Of a DNA stretch of 64,000 nucleotides, positions 22,716 through 34,900 are shown piece by piece. How positions within the stretch are numbered: the stretch's first letter is position 1; every line of letters starts with the position of its first letter. The position numbers and the translations under genes were made by a program. Location of the stretch: positions 1 to 64,000 of the forward strand of contig CAUYUJ010004525.1 in assembly GCA_963575745.1 (NCBI GenBank), read 5' to 3'. The notes below the pieces were generated by a model. That model worked only from the letters and a program-made list of their open reading frames with translations, did not search any database and was not told the origin of the DNA. Source of the stretch: Prorocentrum cordatum (Eukaryota; Sar; Dinophyceae; Prorocentrales; Prorocentraceae).

Positions 22716-24350
22716 TCTCCCGTGCTTCGCATGAGGAGCTGCATTTATACACAACACCAAAGGGGAGCACAACACAACATCACACAACACAACAGGGAAT
22801 CGTACGAACCAAGCACAACACAACACAACACAACGGGAAGCTGCATACACATGATATGACCAGCTTTGGCGAGAACTGGATACACATGACTGCCCAAACT
22901 TCGGCCCGCACGTGGCTAAATAAGCCAGCCATCTGCACGTGTATCCAACAAGCTGGCCGCCGCATGATTCGCCTGTGATTCCAACCGCGTGCATTCCCAT
23001 CCTCCTGGATTGCTGAAGACACCCAGGTTGAAATTCTCGGTTGTAGTCTGCTCATTCAAAAAAAAACGCATTGCGCTCTTGGGACAGTCAACCCGTATGA
23101 TCAGGATGCGCTGTAAGCATGCCAGGGCCTTGGAGGGACGTTTTTCAAACGAGATTGGCCAGCAAAAGTGGCGAAGGATGGGCCGGAAGGGCAAGGATGC
23201 AAGGGTGGCCTTGGAAAATTGCTCCTCCTTATTATGCGGGTTGACTGTACAAGTTGACCTGGACGGTCCCCGTGATTCTCACCTCATGGGCTTACGCCAA
23301 TCCGCACGCCCCCAATGCGCACGCTGTTGTGAAGCGAAGCACCTTGCAGCGCAATGGGGAGGAATACAAGGGCTCCCAACTTCGCGCTTCGCGCTCCGCG
23401 AAGCGCGAATAACTTCGCGCTCTCGCGCCGCCCCCCAAAAGGGAGAAAAGGAGGACGAGGAGGAGGGGGAGAAGGATCGAGGACCGCGAAGCGCGGATAA
23501 CTTCGCGCCCTCGTGGAAGCCCTTGGAATACCACGACAAGAGGAGGATGAGGACGAGGCAGGGGAGGACGACGACGACGAGGCCACTTACCCCCTCGGGC
23601 CCAGGGGCGCACGGACCCCTCCCAGAACACGGATCGCAAAGGAGAAATGTAATCCACCAAGTCGCTTCGGCTTGGCCCAGCCTGCTTCGAGCCGTCCCTC
23701 CTCTCGGCTTTCTCCTTCATTCTCCTGGTCTGGGGCGAAGCACTGTGCAACGCAAGGAGGAGGACGCCGAGAGGAGGAAAATGGAAAGGATGAAACGGCG
23801 GAGGGAAGCGAGAGGATAAGCCCAAACCGTACTCTACTCACCGCATTCCCCTAATTACGCTGCGCTCAGCGATCCGTGGATATCCATCGCAAGCCCTCGC
23901 GTTTCCGCAGCCTGGTGCGCGCTCCCCCCCCACCGCAGATCCCAAGAGGTCTCTGCAAGTACGCTCTTTTAGTTAACGCAAAGCATTCCCAGAAGGCGCC
24001 GGCACGAATCGTGACGATACCAGGGGGAGAGGAGGCGGGGGCTGGTTACGTCCGCTACCACGAAAATCATTCTCCTGTCGCAAACCCAACCCATCTGGAT
24101 TAAGCGATAAGATGACTTGGTCCGGAATCGCACGGCTGATGGCAGCGCAGGATGTGCCATCGGTTGTGCAAGCTATCTGGGAAGCGCGCGCGTTGCAGGA
24201 CTCATCGGGCGGCATCAGGAGGACGAGGACTGAGGCCCCAGGCTCGAGGGGGAACTGGGGGGGCGGGAAGGAGGGGTGGGAACAGGAACGGGGGCCGAAA
24301 CGCTAACGCGACAGCAGCAGCAGGAGGAGTAGGAGGAGGAGGAGAAGAAG
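22716..24350. other. No gene recognised; contains a perfect hairpin
   Basis: Irregular CACAACACAACA words lie at 22,750-22,835. At 23,381-23,409 a 13-bp perfect inverted repeat (TTCGCGCTTCGCG / CGCGAAGCGCGAA) flanks a CTC loop. The following word AAGCGCGAATAACTTCGCGC recurs at about 23,489-23,508. Plus and minus open frames have no recognised motif. GAC/GGA-rich words and the CTCGGGCCC module lie at 23,540-23,640. Confidence 0.5.
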
Positions 24351-24445
24351 AAGAGGAGGAGGAGGACGAGGAGGAGGAGAATGAGGAGGAGGAGGAGGAG
24401 GAGGAGGAGGAGGAGGAGGAGGAGGAGGAGGAAGGGGCAGGACGA
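24351..24445. repeat. (GGA)n tract
   Basis: A nearly pure GGA run reads Glu-, Arg- or Ser-rich depending on frame. Confidence 0.93.
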
Positions 24446-24680
24446 GGGAGGAGGGCGGCGATCATTTCCCAGAGGCGCGTTGGACGAGCAGCACGGCCCG
24501 CGATCTGGCGCTCCCAAAACTGAGCTGTTTGCAGCTGGTGCAAGGAGCGAGCGAGGCCGAGCTCGCCCAGCAAGTGCTCCGCTTCCTCTCCTCGCGCCGC
24601 AGTGCGGGAGATGCGCGCCCGCGGCACGCCGCCGGGTCTCCCGGCCGCCCGGGGGAAAGGACATCGAGGCGAGTCCGTTT
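24446..24680 (-). other. Possible exon, minus strand, unknown product
   Basis: A minus frame outside the GGA tract reads EEAEHLLGELGLARSLHQLQ, then FWERQIAGRAARPTRLWEMI, with amphipathic rather than low-complexity composition. No family is recognised and no splice sites can be fixed, so this is a weak candidate. Confidence 0.2.
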
Positions 24681-25465
24681 CCGCGCTTGACGTCACTCTG
24701 CCGGGCCCCCCAGCAACCCTCGGAAGTGGCGACAGTTTGGCAGTTCTCAGCCTCACGAGGATGGCGAGGTCTAGTGCGAATCCGCGTATAACGTCACTCC
24801 GCTGGACACCCCAGCATCCCTCGGACGTGGCGACAATTTTGCAGTTCGCAAGCCCCGAAGGGTGGCGAGGCCCAATGTGAATCCGCGTGTGACGTCACTC
24901 CGCTGGACTCTCAGCAGCCCTAGATGGCGACAGCTTCGCAATTCGCAGCCCCCCCCAGCGATGGCGAGGTCTAATCTGAACCCGCGCATGTCGTCACTCC
25001 GCTGGATCCCCCCAGCAGCCCTCAAAAGTGGCGACAATTTTGCAGCTCGCAACCCCCCGAGGATGGCGAGGTCTAGTCATAATCCGCGTATGACGCCATT
25101 GCGCTGGACCCTCCCAGCAGCACTCGATAGTGGCGACAAGTTTGTAGTTCGCAGCCCCCAGGGATGGTGAGGCCTTATCTAACTCTGCCCATGGCGCGAC
25201 TCCGTGCCCCTAGGAGCCCTCGAAAGTGACGACAAGTTTGCACTTCGCAGCCCCTAGGGATGTTGAGGTCGAATCTGAACCCGCGTGCAGCGTCACTCCG
25301 CTGGACCTCTCAACAGCTCTCGAACGTGGCGACAGTTTCGCAATTCGCAGCCCCCCGAGGATGGCGAGCTCGAATCTAAAACCGCGCATGACGTCACTCC
25401 GCTGAACACCCCAACTGCCCTGGAAAATGGCAACCGTCTCGCAGTTCGCAGCTCCCCAGCGAGTG
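24681..25465 (+). repeat. ~100-bp tandem array carrying TGACGTCA motifs
   Basis: Eight diverged units of 98-102 bp, marked by GACGTCACTCCGCTGGA at about 24,687, 24,785, 24,885, 24,985, 25,087, 25,188, 25,286 and 25,387. Each continues CCCAGCAGCCCTCGAA, then GTGGCGACAATTTTGCAGTT and CCCCGAGGATGGCGAGGTC. Several units contain the palindrome TGACGTCA or a one-base variant. Confidence 0.88.
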
Positions 25466-26346
<881 letters not shown>

Positions 26347-26697
26347 CCATTATCCACCGACCTCGGGGAGATCACACATCCCATTGCAACGTCTCTGAGC
26401 TGCTGCAGGGAACGGACGACAGCCGCGGGCGAGGAAGACTGGCGGGCGCTGGGCTGGCCGCGCAGCCGGGCCGCGAGCGGCGGTCTCGGGCGTCGGCTAG
26501 CTGCGGGGGCGGCGCGGGGGCGGGGCGCATCGTCGTCGTCGTCGACGTCCTCGACGTCGTCGCCATCGACCTTCACGTCCACGTCCAGAACTGCAACGCG
26601 GGGTCCCTGGAAGGGGCACCCCGAAACCAAACAACCAGGCCCGTGGCCTGGTCGAACTTCCTGGGGGGAACCTTCCCGCTGCAAGTGCAGCGATCAC
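26347..26697. other. GC-rich unassigned segment
   Basis: A minus frame reads GPRVAVLDVDVKVDGDDVED before an Asp run that comes from (GTC)n at 26,529-26,570. It could be an acidic exon or a repeat reading. No family recognised. Confidence 0.3.
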
Positions 26698-26910
26698 CCC
26701 CTCCTCCTCCTCCTCCTCCTCCTCCTCCTCCTCCTCCTCCTCCTCCTCCTCCTCCTCCTTTCTTTCTCTCTATCCTCGTCCGCGCCTCATATCGCCCCAG
26801 TACTCCTCGTCATCCTCGTCCCCCTCCCCACTCGCGCCCGCCATCCCCCCCTATGTCGTCGTCGTTTTCCTCCTCCTCCTCCTCCTCCTCCTCCTCCTCC
26901 TCCTCCTCCA
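26698..26910. repeat. Two (CCT)n tracts
   Basis: CCT runs lie at 26,698-26,759 and 26,868-26,909, separated by about 110 bp of C-rich sequence. Confidence 0.93.
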
Positions 26911-27767
26911 CCCTCTTCTCATTATCTCCGTGCGTCGCCTCCTCGTCGATCGCTTCACCCTTGTGCTCCGCCTCCTGCACCCCCCCTCCTGCAGCATCCC
27001 GCAATGCTGCAAGATGGAGGGGCCGAACGGGCATCCAGGACGGCTGTCCAGCGACTCGGGGGCCCAATGATTGCACCTGCGTGAGTTTACAAAATCGGAG
27101 CAGCTGCCTGAGAGGTGTGTGTGCCGAGATCGCGGGTAGCTCTGCACAGCTCGCAAAGCGCATTATCTTCAGCAAGTGTGATGGTTGACCCTGGGTCGCA
27201 GACTTGTGGCATGAGCCATCGCATTAAATCGCTGTATGTTCACCACTACCTGTCTGAAAAACTCCCACTATTGCTGTGTCAGGTTCTCCCACCCACAAAA
27301 GCATTTGCATTTAAGACAGGGGGCGGGTTGCAGCGGGGTGGTGATCGGGGGTGGTGCATTGTTGCTCCCCGCCCAGAGCACAACGATAACAATGCTCCAT
27401 GTAAGAATATCGGGCCACCGATGCATAAAATAAGACCCCCATGAAATGGGGGATCATTATGGGTCCATGTTGCAAACCGAATCATGCCACAGTCTGACGA
27501 ACTGATTGTTGTTGTCGTCGTCATCCTGCGGCCCACCCGCGACCCATGTCGCGACTCACCCCGCGACACACCCACGACCCATACGCGACCCACCCCGCGC
27601 CCGCCACCACAACCAGCATCCGCACCTGCAGGGTGCTGCGGTATGCCATGGTGCTAGCGACGTCGGCAACGGTCTTACATACCTCGGCAACGGTCTTACA
27701 CGCCAGGGGTGGATGGCGCCCCGTGCGTGCATGGGGCATCCCACGATGCCCCCCCCCCCCCCCTGGC
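26911..27767. other. No gene recognised; short tandem repeats
   Basis: CGCGACCCAC-type words repeat at 27,527-27,602. The word CGGCAACGGTCTTACA is duplicated 22 bp apart at about 27,665-27,705. A poly-C run sits at 27,749-27,763. The rest is unassigned. Confidence 0.5.
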
Positions 27768-27889
27768 CATCGCTCGGACGTCCATTCCCTGTGCTTTTTT
27801 CGATTTCGTGCGTGGTTTTTTTCGCCAAATGATCAAGGATGCTCCTCGATGGTCCTCGCCGGAAGAAAAATGCACACGCCCGAGCGATG
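27768..27889. mobile_element. MITE-like element family 2, copy 3
   Basis: A 122-bp copy with ends CATCGCTCGGACG and CGCCCGAGCGATG. The inserted middle part (TTTTTTCGATTTCGTGCGTG, then CGCCAAATGATCAAG) is shared in diverged form with copy 1 but missing from copy 2. A 24-bp identical sequence (GTGCATGGGGCATCCC... ACGATGCC) lies on both sides, at 27,727-27,750 and 27,894-27,917. Confidence 0.75.
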
Positions 27890-28079
27890 CCAAGTGCATG
27901 GGGCATCCCACGATGCCGCCCCCCCCCGGAGATGACGGATTACGTATCCCCATCCCCGAGCACAGTGCGGCCCCTGCTCGGGGCTCGGGGGCGCCGTGGC
28001 GCGCGGGAGAACGACGGCCTTCTCGATTCTCCTCTCGCCACCCCCCCTCCCAAACCACCTTCTCAACAGTGCAGAAAAC

Positions 28080-28500
28080 GATTCCAAGAGGGCCCCCCAA
28101 GAGGGCTCCAAGGGGCCCAAACCATTTACTTTCTGTAGGTGGTAGAACGTTCTTAGCGTCCTCGACTTTCCGGGTTCCCGACGCTCCCAGACGGCCCTAG
28201 AGGCCTCTTACATCGCCCAAGGCGGCCCAAGAGGCCCCCAAGAAAGCTCCCAAATGGTCCAAGACTGCCCGCCGACTGCCAAAGAGGGGCCTAAAACAGC
28301 CCAAGAGGCCTAACTGACGGCCCCGAGAAGGGGTCGACATGGGGGATCCGCACGGACATTTTGAGCCCTCGGCCCCTATGGGCCCCCAGCAGGCCCCAAG
28401 AGGCCCCCAAGAATCCCCAAGAGGCCCCCGGGAGGCCCCCAAACTTCACCCAAGCGGCCCCCGAGAGCGCTCCGAAGAGACCCAAAGAAGCATCCCTGAG
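28080..28500. repeat. CCAAGAGG-type minisatellite, locus 3
   Basis: CCCCAAGAGGGCTCCAAGG-type units continue to about 28,500 with an AT-richer core at 28,125-28,175 (CATTTACTTTCTGTAGGTGG) followed by CCGACGCTCCCAGACGGCCC. The layout is the same as at 33.6 and 40.7 kb. Confidence 0.8.
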
Positions 28501-28639
28501 AACACTGACCTACAACCCACGCACGGTGGCAGGATGGGCCGAAGGCCACTCGACGTACGTGCAGATGTGTATCCCAATCTCCCTATCTACCTCTCTGCCT
28601 ATGTGTCTCTCTGTCTTCCTGTCGCTCTCTCCCTCTCTC

Positions 28640-28671
28640 TCTATTGATTATCTCTGGCTCTCTCTCTCTCT

Positions 28672-28713
<42 letters not shown>

Positions 28714-28765
28714 CTGTATATATAAAATGAAAACATAATGTGTATAGATGGTTCTCTCTCTCTCT

Positions 28766-28796
<31 letters not shown>

Positions 28797-28985
28797 CTGG
28801 GTAGTTCATCCCCTGCACTCTTGTTGCCCCCACCCTCGTTCTCATCAATGCCGTTTCCTCGTCCGTTCCTCCTCCCCCTCCTCCTCTTGATCATGCTCCT
28901 GCTCGTGCTTCTCGTCGTCGTCCTCGTCCTCCTCCTCCTCCTCCTCCTCCTCCTGCCCCTCCTCCTGCTCCTCCTCCTCCTCGGC
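28640..28985. repeat. (CT)n blocks followed by CTC-rich sequence
   Basis: CT-dinucleotide runs lie at 28,655-28,710 and 28,753-28,797, separated by about 40 bp. A CCTCCTCGT-rich tract lies at 28,866-28,982. Confidence 0.93.
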
Positions 28986-29317
28986 TATCTTGCCTTATCT
29001 CTCCTCCTTGCCTTCCTCGCATCTGCCCCCCTTTCCCCCTACCCGAAGAGTTGGAGGAGGAAGACAAACAATGAAGAGGAGGCGAGGGGACTGGGGGAGA
29101 CGAAAGAAAAGGACAAGGAGGAGGAACCCGGAGGAAGAGATGGGCAGGGAGAAGGGATGAGGAGGAGGAGGAGGACGACTCCCCCGTACTGCTCCCTGCT
29201 GCCTGCCGCTCCTCCCGTGTGGGGCCTCAGCAGGACGTAGTAGCTGCCCCTCTGAGGGGGTCCCACGTGCAGGGCGGCGGGCGACGCGAGGCCGGCGGTG
29301 GGGTCCCTGCGCGGCAG
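28986..29317. other. No gene recognised
   Basis: A purine-rich stretch (29,050-29,180) is followed by a GC-rich spacer before the GAT array. No motif recognised. Confidence 0.45.
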
Positions 29318-30160
29318 GGATGATGATGTCATGGCGGCGATGATGGCGATGCTGGTGACGGTGATGCTGATGATGAAGATGATGGTGATGCTGATGATGG
29401 TCCCGATGATGATGATGATGCTGATGATGATGATGGAATCGATGCTGGTAATAGTGGTGATGGTGAGATGGACGAAGATGACGATGATGACACTGATGCG
29501 GCTGAGGATGATGCTGCTGATGATGATGATTATGATGAGGGTGATGGTGATGGTAGTGATGCTGACGGTGATGATGCTGATGCTGGTTTCGATTTTGTTG
29601 CTGATGATGATCATGATGGGGAATATTGTGTTGATGATGGTGGTGAAGGTGAGTATGACGATTGTGATGCATATTGTGATGATAGTGCTCCTTATAGTGG
29701 TGATGAGGTCGGTGATGGCAATAACGGTGAGAATGATGATACTGAAAGTGATGTTGTTGTCGTGCTCAGATGTGACGCGGAGTTGTTGGCGCTTACACAA
29801 GCCTAGCGCACGAGAGTGTGATACACAAAACGATCATTCCCGTGTGATGATGATCCTGGAGTTGATCGTGGGATGATTACGGTGGTGGGAGTCACGATGT
29901 TGGCAATGGTGACGCTGATGCGGATGAGGATGATGATAAGGGTGATGATGATGAGTGCGAGGGTGACGGGAATGAGGCTGATGATGATTGCGATGATGTT
30001 GCTGGTGACGATCATGATGGGAAATTGTGTTGATGATGGTGATGATGCTGAATATGACGTTGTTGATGCAGACTGTGATAAGGGTGATGCTTATAGTGGT
30101 GATGAGGCGGGGGAGGGGGAGGAAGAGGAGGAGGAGGAGGAGAAGGAGGAGCGGGATGTT
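29318..30160. repeat. (GAT)n-type arrays
   Basis: Two GAT/GTG/GCT-rich blocks, 29,318-29,755 and 29,840-30,110, are separated by about 85 bp of unique sequence. They end in a GGA-rich patch at 30,108-30,158. Asp-, Met- and His-rich frames are repeat readings. They are the complement of the CAT array at 25.6 kb. Confidence 0.93.
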
Positions 30161-31215
30161 TTTGTTTTTCCCCCCACCGCGCGCGTACCCACCATGTCAA
30201 TGTCAGGTCAGCCATGTGCGTGCAGGGGAGGCGAGGTGGAGGCGCAACACAAAAAAAAAGCAAAGAGGAGACAAGCGGCATTGACGAGCACCGGCGGATG
30301 CTATGTGCGAGGAATCCGCTGTCGTTGGAGACGCCTGCTCCCATCATAATCAGACCATCGCGATCCTGAACGAATCGCCAGACCTTCACGAACCCGAAAC
30401 AGCATCACCCCCAACCAAGCGACGGGCCCAGCCCAACACAGCAGCAAAGCAGAAGCAAAAACAGGGGCACGCCCAACAAAAACAAGGACACAACAAAGAG
30501 AAGGCACATCGGCACATAAACAAGTAACCGCGTTGGGAACCTGGCGCGGGGCGGCCGACCAAGAGCAGGCGACAGCCGCAGGGTGCCGCATGTGCATCGA
30601 ACTTCGTCGGGAACTTAGCGCGGGCGGGTGGGCACAAAGCTCTCGGGAACAGGGCGCCCGAGGCACCGCGTGCCGTCTGCAGTCGTGTGTATCGAGTACT
30701 GACCGCCCAGCAGAGCTAGCCAGCCAACAGCCGCGTGTTGCTCCCCGTGCCGAGGGCCGACCGCCGCCGAACCGACGGGCGGGTCATGGAACCGCACTTG
30801 AAGCTCCGCGCGGCAGGGGGGCAGCGGGCGGGGGCGCGGCGAGGGGGGCGAGGAGAGGCGGCGGGCAGCCCCTCACCCAACCCCCGGCCGCGCGGGAGAC
30901 GAGAGCACACGAGCAAGGACACACGATGAATGAGCAGCGAGCAGCAAGGAACAGGGCGGGAGAGACACGGGACAACAGCAAGCAAAGAAAAGAGAGCAGC
31001 AGGAGGGGCAAACCACGGGAACCGTGGATGGGGAGCAAAGCGAGGACGAGAGGGGGACACGAGACCGACGGCGGCGACGGGACGAGCCGACGGCGAGACG
31101 ACGGAGGAGAACAGACAGAAAGGGCAAGGATTGGGAAAGGAAAGCAGGCAGCCAAAGGCCAGTGCCCACAAGCCACACATCCGAAACTGGGAGATCATGG
31201 CCGGCCCTGCGTTCG
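30161..31215. other. No gene recognised
   Basis: Complex sequence with several competing frames on both strands (60-300 codons) and no recognised domain. It is GC- and purine-rich at 30,780-31,150. Confidence 0.4.
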
Positions 31216-31225
31216 CCGCGAAATA

Positions 31226-31320
31226 ATTTCGCCAGATCCCAATTTCGCCAGATCCCAATTTCGCCAGATCCCAATTTCGCCGGGACAAAATCACAACCAT
31301 ATTCCAATTTCGCCAGGAAC
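31226..31320. repeat. 16-bp tandem repeat
   Basis: AATTTCGCCAGATCCC is repeated head to tail three times from about 31,226. Partial AATTTCGCC copies follow at 31,274 and 31,306. Confidence 0.9.
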
Positions 31321-32200
31321 AGCGGCAAATCTTAAACCAACAATCGGAGACCCACAAAGGTCGCAAAAACGGCCAATGACATGCAGGAGCAGGTGCCACA
31401 GGGGCGGGGAAATAAGGGTGCCACAGGAAAACGGGTGAACAGTGAGAGGGGGGCGGCTCCCACGGACTACCCAGGGGGGGGGGGGGGGGGGGGCAGAGGG
31501 GGGGCAGGGCATTCCGAGCAGGGGAGACTAGGCGGAGCGACCGATGCGCAATCCAGCAATTCGGGGCGGCGGCGAAACAAATCCCTCAACTGCGCCTTGA
31601 CACGGAAGTCCCCTGGGACCTGGGAGCCCGCCCGACGGGCATTGCGGGCGGCCGAAAAGTCGTCGATCCGAGAGCGCGCCCCGCTACGTCGTGATTCCTC
31701 CCCCAACGTGGCCCTAGACAGCAAAACACCAACGGCCAATCGCCACCGTCTACTCCGGATTCCATAATAAAGTCGGGGGGTCACATTTGGGGGGGGGTCT
31801 GACTTGAGCTGTCTTGGAGGGTTCGGGGGGGTCTGGGCAAAGGGCCGCTCATGGGTGGTCTGGGAGGGTCTAAAACTTCTCGTCTGGGAGAGTTGAGACC
31901 CCCTCTCTTTTATTACGAAATCTGGAGTAGCTGCTCTGTCCACGAGGCAAACAGCTTTTACGCCATTGCCGCGTCGCTGGGCGCAGCTGCAGCCTGCGCG
32001 CCAGGCTCGACAGCCAGCGCGCATGGAAGAGCCTCGTCGCCCGCGGGGGGGCTCACGCCCTACAGCCATCGGCCTGACCTAAGGAACGATGAATAAGGAA
32101 CGAAGCCCCTGTTTATCCCCATGAGTAACGCATAAGGATTGATTGATAATACATAGCGCATAAGGAACTGTAAATAACGCGTGTAAGCCTAAGGAACGAC
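31321..32200. other. No gene recognised; poly-G run
   Basis: A run of about 21 G lies at 31,472-31,492. TAAGGAAC/CGCATAAGGA words recur between 32,080 and 32,200. No coding motif recognised. Confidence 0.45.
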
Positions 32201-32708
32201 CGGGCCCCTCTTGAAAAGTAAGTGTTCCTTATTCAAACCGCTCACGCCCCAGACCCCGCAGCCTTCGCGCAGTCGTCCAGAACTTCGGGGCCGCGTTGCC
32301 CCGGGCTTTCGATGGCGCGCCAGGCCCCGACCAGTACCCCTGGGCACAGGACAGCGCGGACAACGCCAAAGACCTGGGCAACGCTGCTTTTTTCCGCCGC
32401 AAAAGTGATCAGTGAGCTGCTGTGGTCTCAGAGCCCCTGCGACTAGGGCCATGCGCTCGGGGAGGTTCAAACCAGGGCCGACCGCCCTTTCGAGAGAGAG
32501 CAACAACTGCAAGGTGGGCTGAAGACCAGTGAGAATGTTGAAGGTTGAAGGAACAAAAGCGGAGATCGTCGACGCAGGCTCGTATCCGTGGGATGTGTTC
32601 CGCAAGCTTCGCTCTCGTCCATCTCAAGACAGGACCCAGGACACGCGCAGGGAGCGACATCCGAGCGGGGTCTCCATGTCGAACCCCTTTCGCAACCACG
32701 AAGTCCAC
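32201..32708 (-). pseudogene. LINE reverse transcriptase fragment (palm, motifs B-C)
   Basis: Two minus-strand frames carry RT landmarks of non-LTR retrotransposons. The first (32,708-32,409) reads VAKGVRHGDPARMSLPARVL, like motif B (GVRQGCPLS), then PRIRACVDDLRF, like the catalytic YADD motif C. The continuation LQPTLQLLLSLERAVGPGLN LP in a second frame (about 32,540-32,450) resembles the helix after motif C, so at least one frameshift separates them. Motif A upstream is not visible. Endonuclease remnants on the same strand lie at 34.2-34.9 kb, which is the correct 5'-3' order for one element. The assignment rests on motif spacing only. Confidence 0.5.
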
Positions 32709-33470
32709 TGGGGATGCACGGGGAACTTACTTGCTGCAGGGCTGCGCGTGCTCACGCATCCCAGGCCAGAGAGATCCATCGGGTTCCTGGGGCACGAAGA
32801 CTAGTCCCCAATGGGCTTTGAAGGCAGCAGCCGACGCTTCAAAGGACGGGCAAACATGGCCGTCGGGGTCAAAGATTTACATGGGCCAGCGCCGCCTAGG
32901 CTCATTCGCCCAGGCGCTCCGCGAGCGTTGGATCCGCGTCACCCTCTTGCTCTTCGCCTTGTCCTCGTCCTCCCGCCCGCCCAAGTCCCGCTCCTCCTCC
33001 TCGTGCCGAGCCTTTGGATGCCTGAGCCAGCGCCCCCCAGGCCAGCGACAACCGAGCAACGTTCCCTTTCGGGTTCAACACGCCGAAATGAACGGGGGGG
33101 ACCCTCATAGCCTTGACGCGCAGCGAGAAGGTTCCAGTCAGCCATCCTGAATAAGCCACCAGAGCGAAGCGCGACCTTTCACATTGGGGCTTCGGGGGCC
33201 GTAGGCGCACGCGAGACCTGAACATCGGGACCATCTGCCAGGATATCTCCGTGGCCCGAGCGAATTTTCCCCTGGGGGGAACCTCCTCTCAATCTCCTGG
33301 GTCGCGCTACAACAGACCCCGCGGTACAACTCATGCTAAGAAAATCCGCCGACCCCTTGGGGATCATCGGCGTGTGAGATGCTTTCCCCCTCCCCAAACC
33401 CCTCCCCCGGGAGCCTGGTCCGGTCGATTTGGAGGGGGGGGGGGGTCGACCACGAGCGCGTCATGGGGCT
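32709..33470. other. No gene recognised; may hold decayed LINE sequence
   Basis: This lies between the RT fragment and the minisatellite on the LINE's 5' side. Short frames on both strands have no motif. A GGGGGGGGGG run lies near 33,433-33,444. Confidence 0.4.
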
Positions 33471-34140
33471 CTTTCGGTCCCAAGAGGGGCTACAGACCGC
33501 CCAGGAATGCCCCAAGAGGCCTCCAAGACCGCCCACGAGCGCCTCGAAACGCCAAACGAGCGCTCGGAGACGCCCAAGGTGTGCCCAAGACAGCCCAAGA
33601 GGCCTCCAAGACGTCCCAAGAGGTCCCCAAGAGGCCTCTTGGGAGCGGCCCAAGAAGCCAAAATCGTTGATTTTCCATTGGTTTTTGAAGGAAGGGGGCC
33701 TTCTCGCCCTTTCGGCTTTCCGACGCTCCAAGACGGCCCAAGAAGCTCCCAAAACCGCCCCAAGACGGCCCAATATTCCCCCAAGACGGCCCCAAGACGG
33801 CCAGAGAGGGCCCAAAGACGGCCCAAGAGCCGCCCCAGACGGCCCAAAAGGCTCCCAAGACGAGCCCAAGAGGGGGTGAAGAGGGGGTGAAGAGCGCAAA
33901 AGTGGACCCTGCCAAACCATCCCAAGGCAAATTTCGAACCCTCGGCCCCAAGAAGCCCCCAAAAGGATCCAAGAGGCCCCCAAGAAGCCACAAATAAGCC
34001 CCAACAACCCCCGAGAGGCCCACAATAGACCCCAAGAGACCCCAGAACGGCCCCCAAGAGACTTCAAGAGTGCTCCGAGAAGGCCCCTGACAGACATACC
34101 AGGACACCTTCAAGAGGCTCCAAAGACGGCTGCAAGAGGG
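33471..34140. repeat. CCAAGAGG-type minisatellite, locus 4 (inside LINE remnant)
   Basis: Dense CCCAAGAGGCCTCCAAGACG units surround an AT-richer core at 33,660-33,715 (ATTTTCCATTGGTTTTTGAA), then TTTCCGACGCTCCAAGACGG. It separates the LINE endonuclease from the RT fragment. Confidence 0.85.
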
Positions 34141-34153
34141 GGGACAATGTACA

Positions 34154-34900
34154 TCAAGGGGTCGGCGGTGTGGCGTAAGCCCAAGAATCTATTTGAGTAT
34201 CTGGGAGGGCGAGGCAGCGGGGATCCCGGTCGAGACGGTGGCGACCGACGGGGGCATTGTCAGATGGTGCCCAGGTCTTGACAGCATGCCCGACAGTGTT
34301 GACTGAGACCAGGAGATCTGTGAGGACGGGGGCAGAGAGAGAAATGTAGATGCGATCCACACGAGCCGTGCCACGCACCGTGACTTCGAATACGTCCCTC
34401 CTGGTCGGATCAAGTTGGTGCAATTCTGCCCAAGACCCACATCCCGATGCGCAGGCATCCGTCTGCTGCCGATTTCCAGCTAAACGAGACCCATCCGACC
34501 CTCCATGAAATCCCAGTCCCCTGCCATGATACAAACCGTGTGAGCAGCGGATGGGATAATGGCCTGAATCAGACCTCGGCACCTGCGATACATCCAAACA
34601 GGGTCCGAGGTGGTGGGCATGTGAACATTCAGAACACTGAGATCCCCATTCCTCCTCCTCACGTACCTTCCAAAATCCGCCCTGGGACCACCTCAGGCAA
34701 AGTGCACGCATCAGTTTTCGCCATCACCTTATTGGACAATCCCGCGACAACACCTCCACCAACAAACGGGCCAATCAAAGAGCCATGTCCAACACCGCTC
34801 TGACATCGCACAGCATGCCCGAGCATCTGTCAGCGCGTGTGCCATGCGTCTCCTGCAAACACACCACAGCAAACTTTTGCCGGCAAGCAGGGGCATCCGT
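34154..34900 (-). pseudogene. LINE APE-type endonuclease (EEP domain), frameshifted
   Basis: The motifs of an apurinic-like endonuclease of non-LTR retrotransposons appear in order on the minus strand but in different frames. They are KFAVVCLQETHG (about 34,876-34,841; metal-binding Glu of the LQETH motif), GDLSVLNVHM (34,647-34,618), MAGDWDF (34,527-34,507; normally GDFN), TARVDRIYISL (34,369-34,337) and APSDNAPV (34,270-34,247), where the family has SDHxP(V/I). The catalytic His is therefore replaced by Asn. At least two frameshifts and an internal stop make it non-functional. The matching RT fragment lies at 32.4-32.7 kb. Confidence 0.68.
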
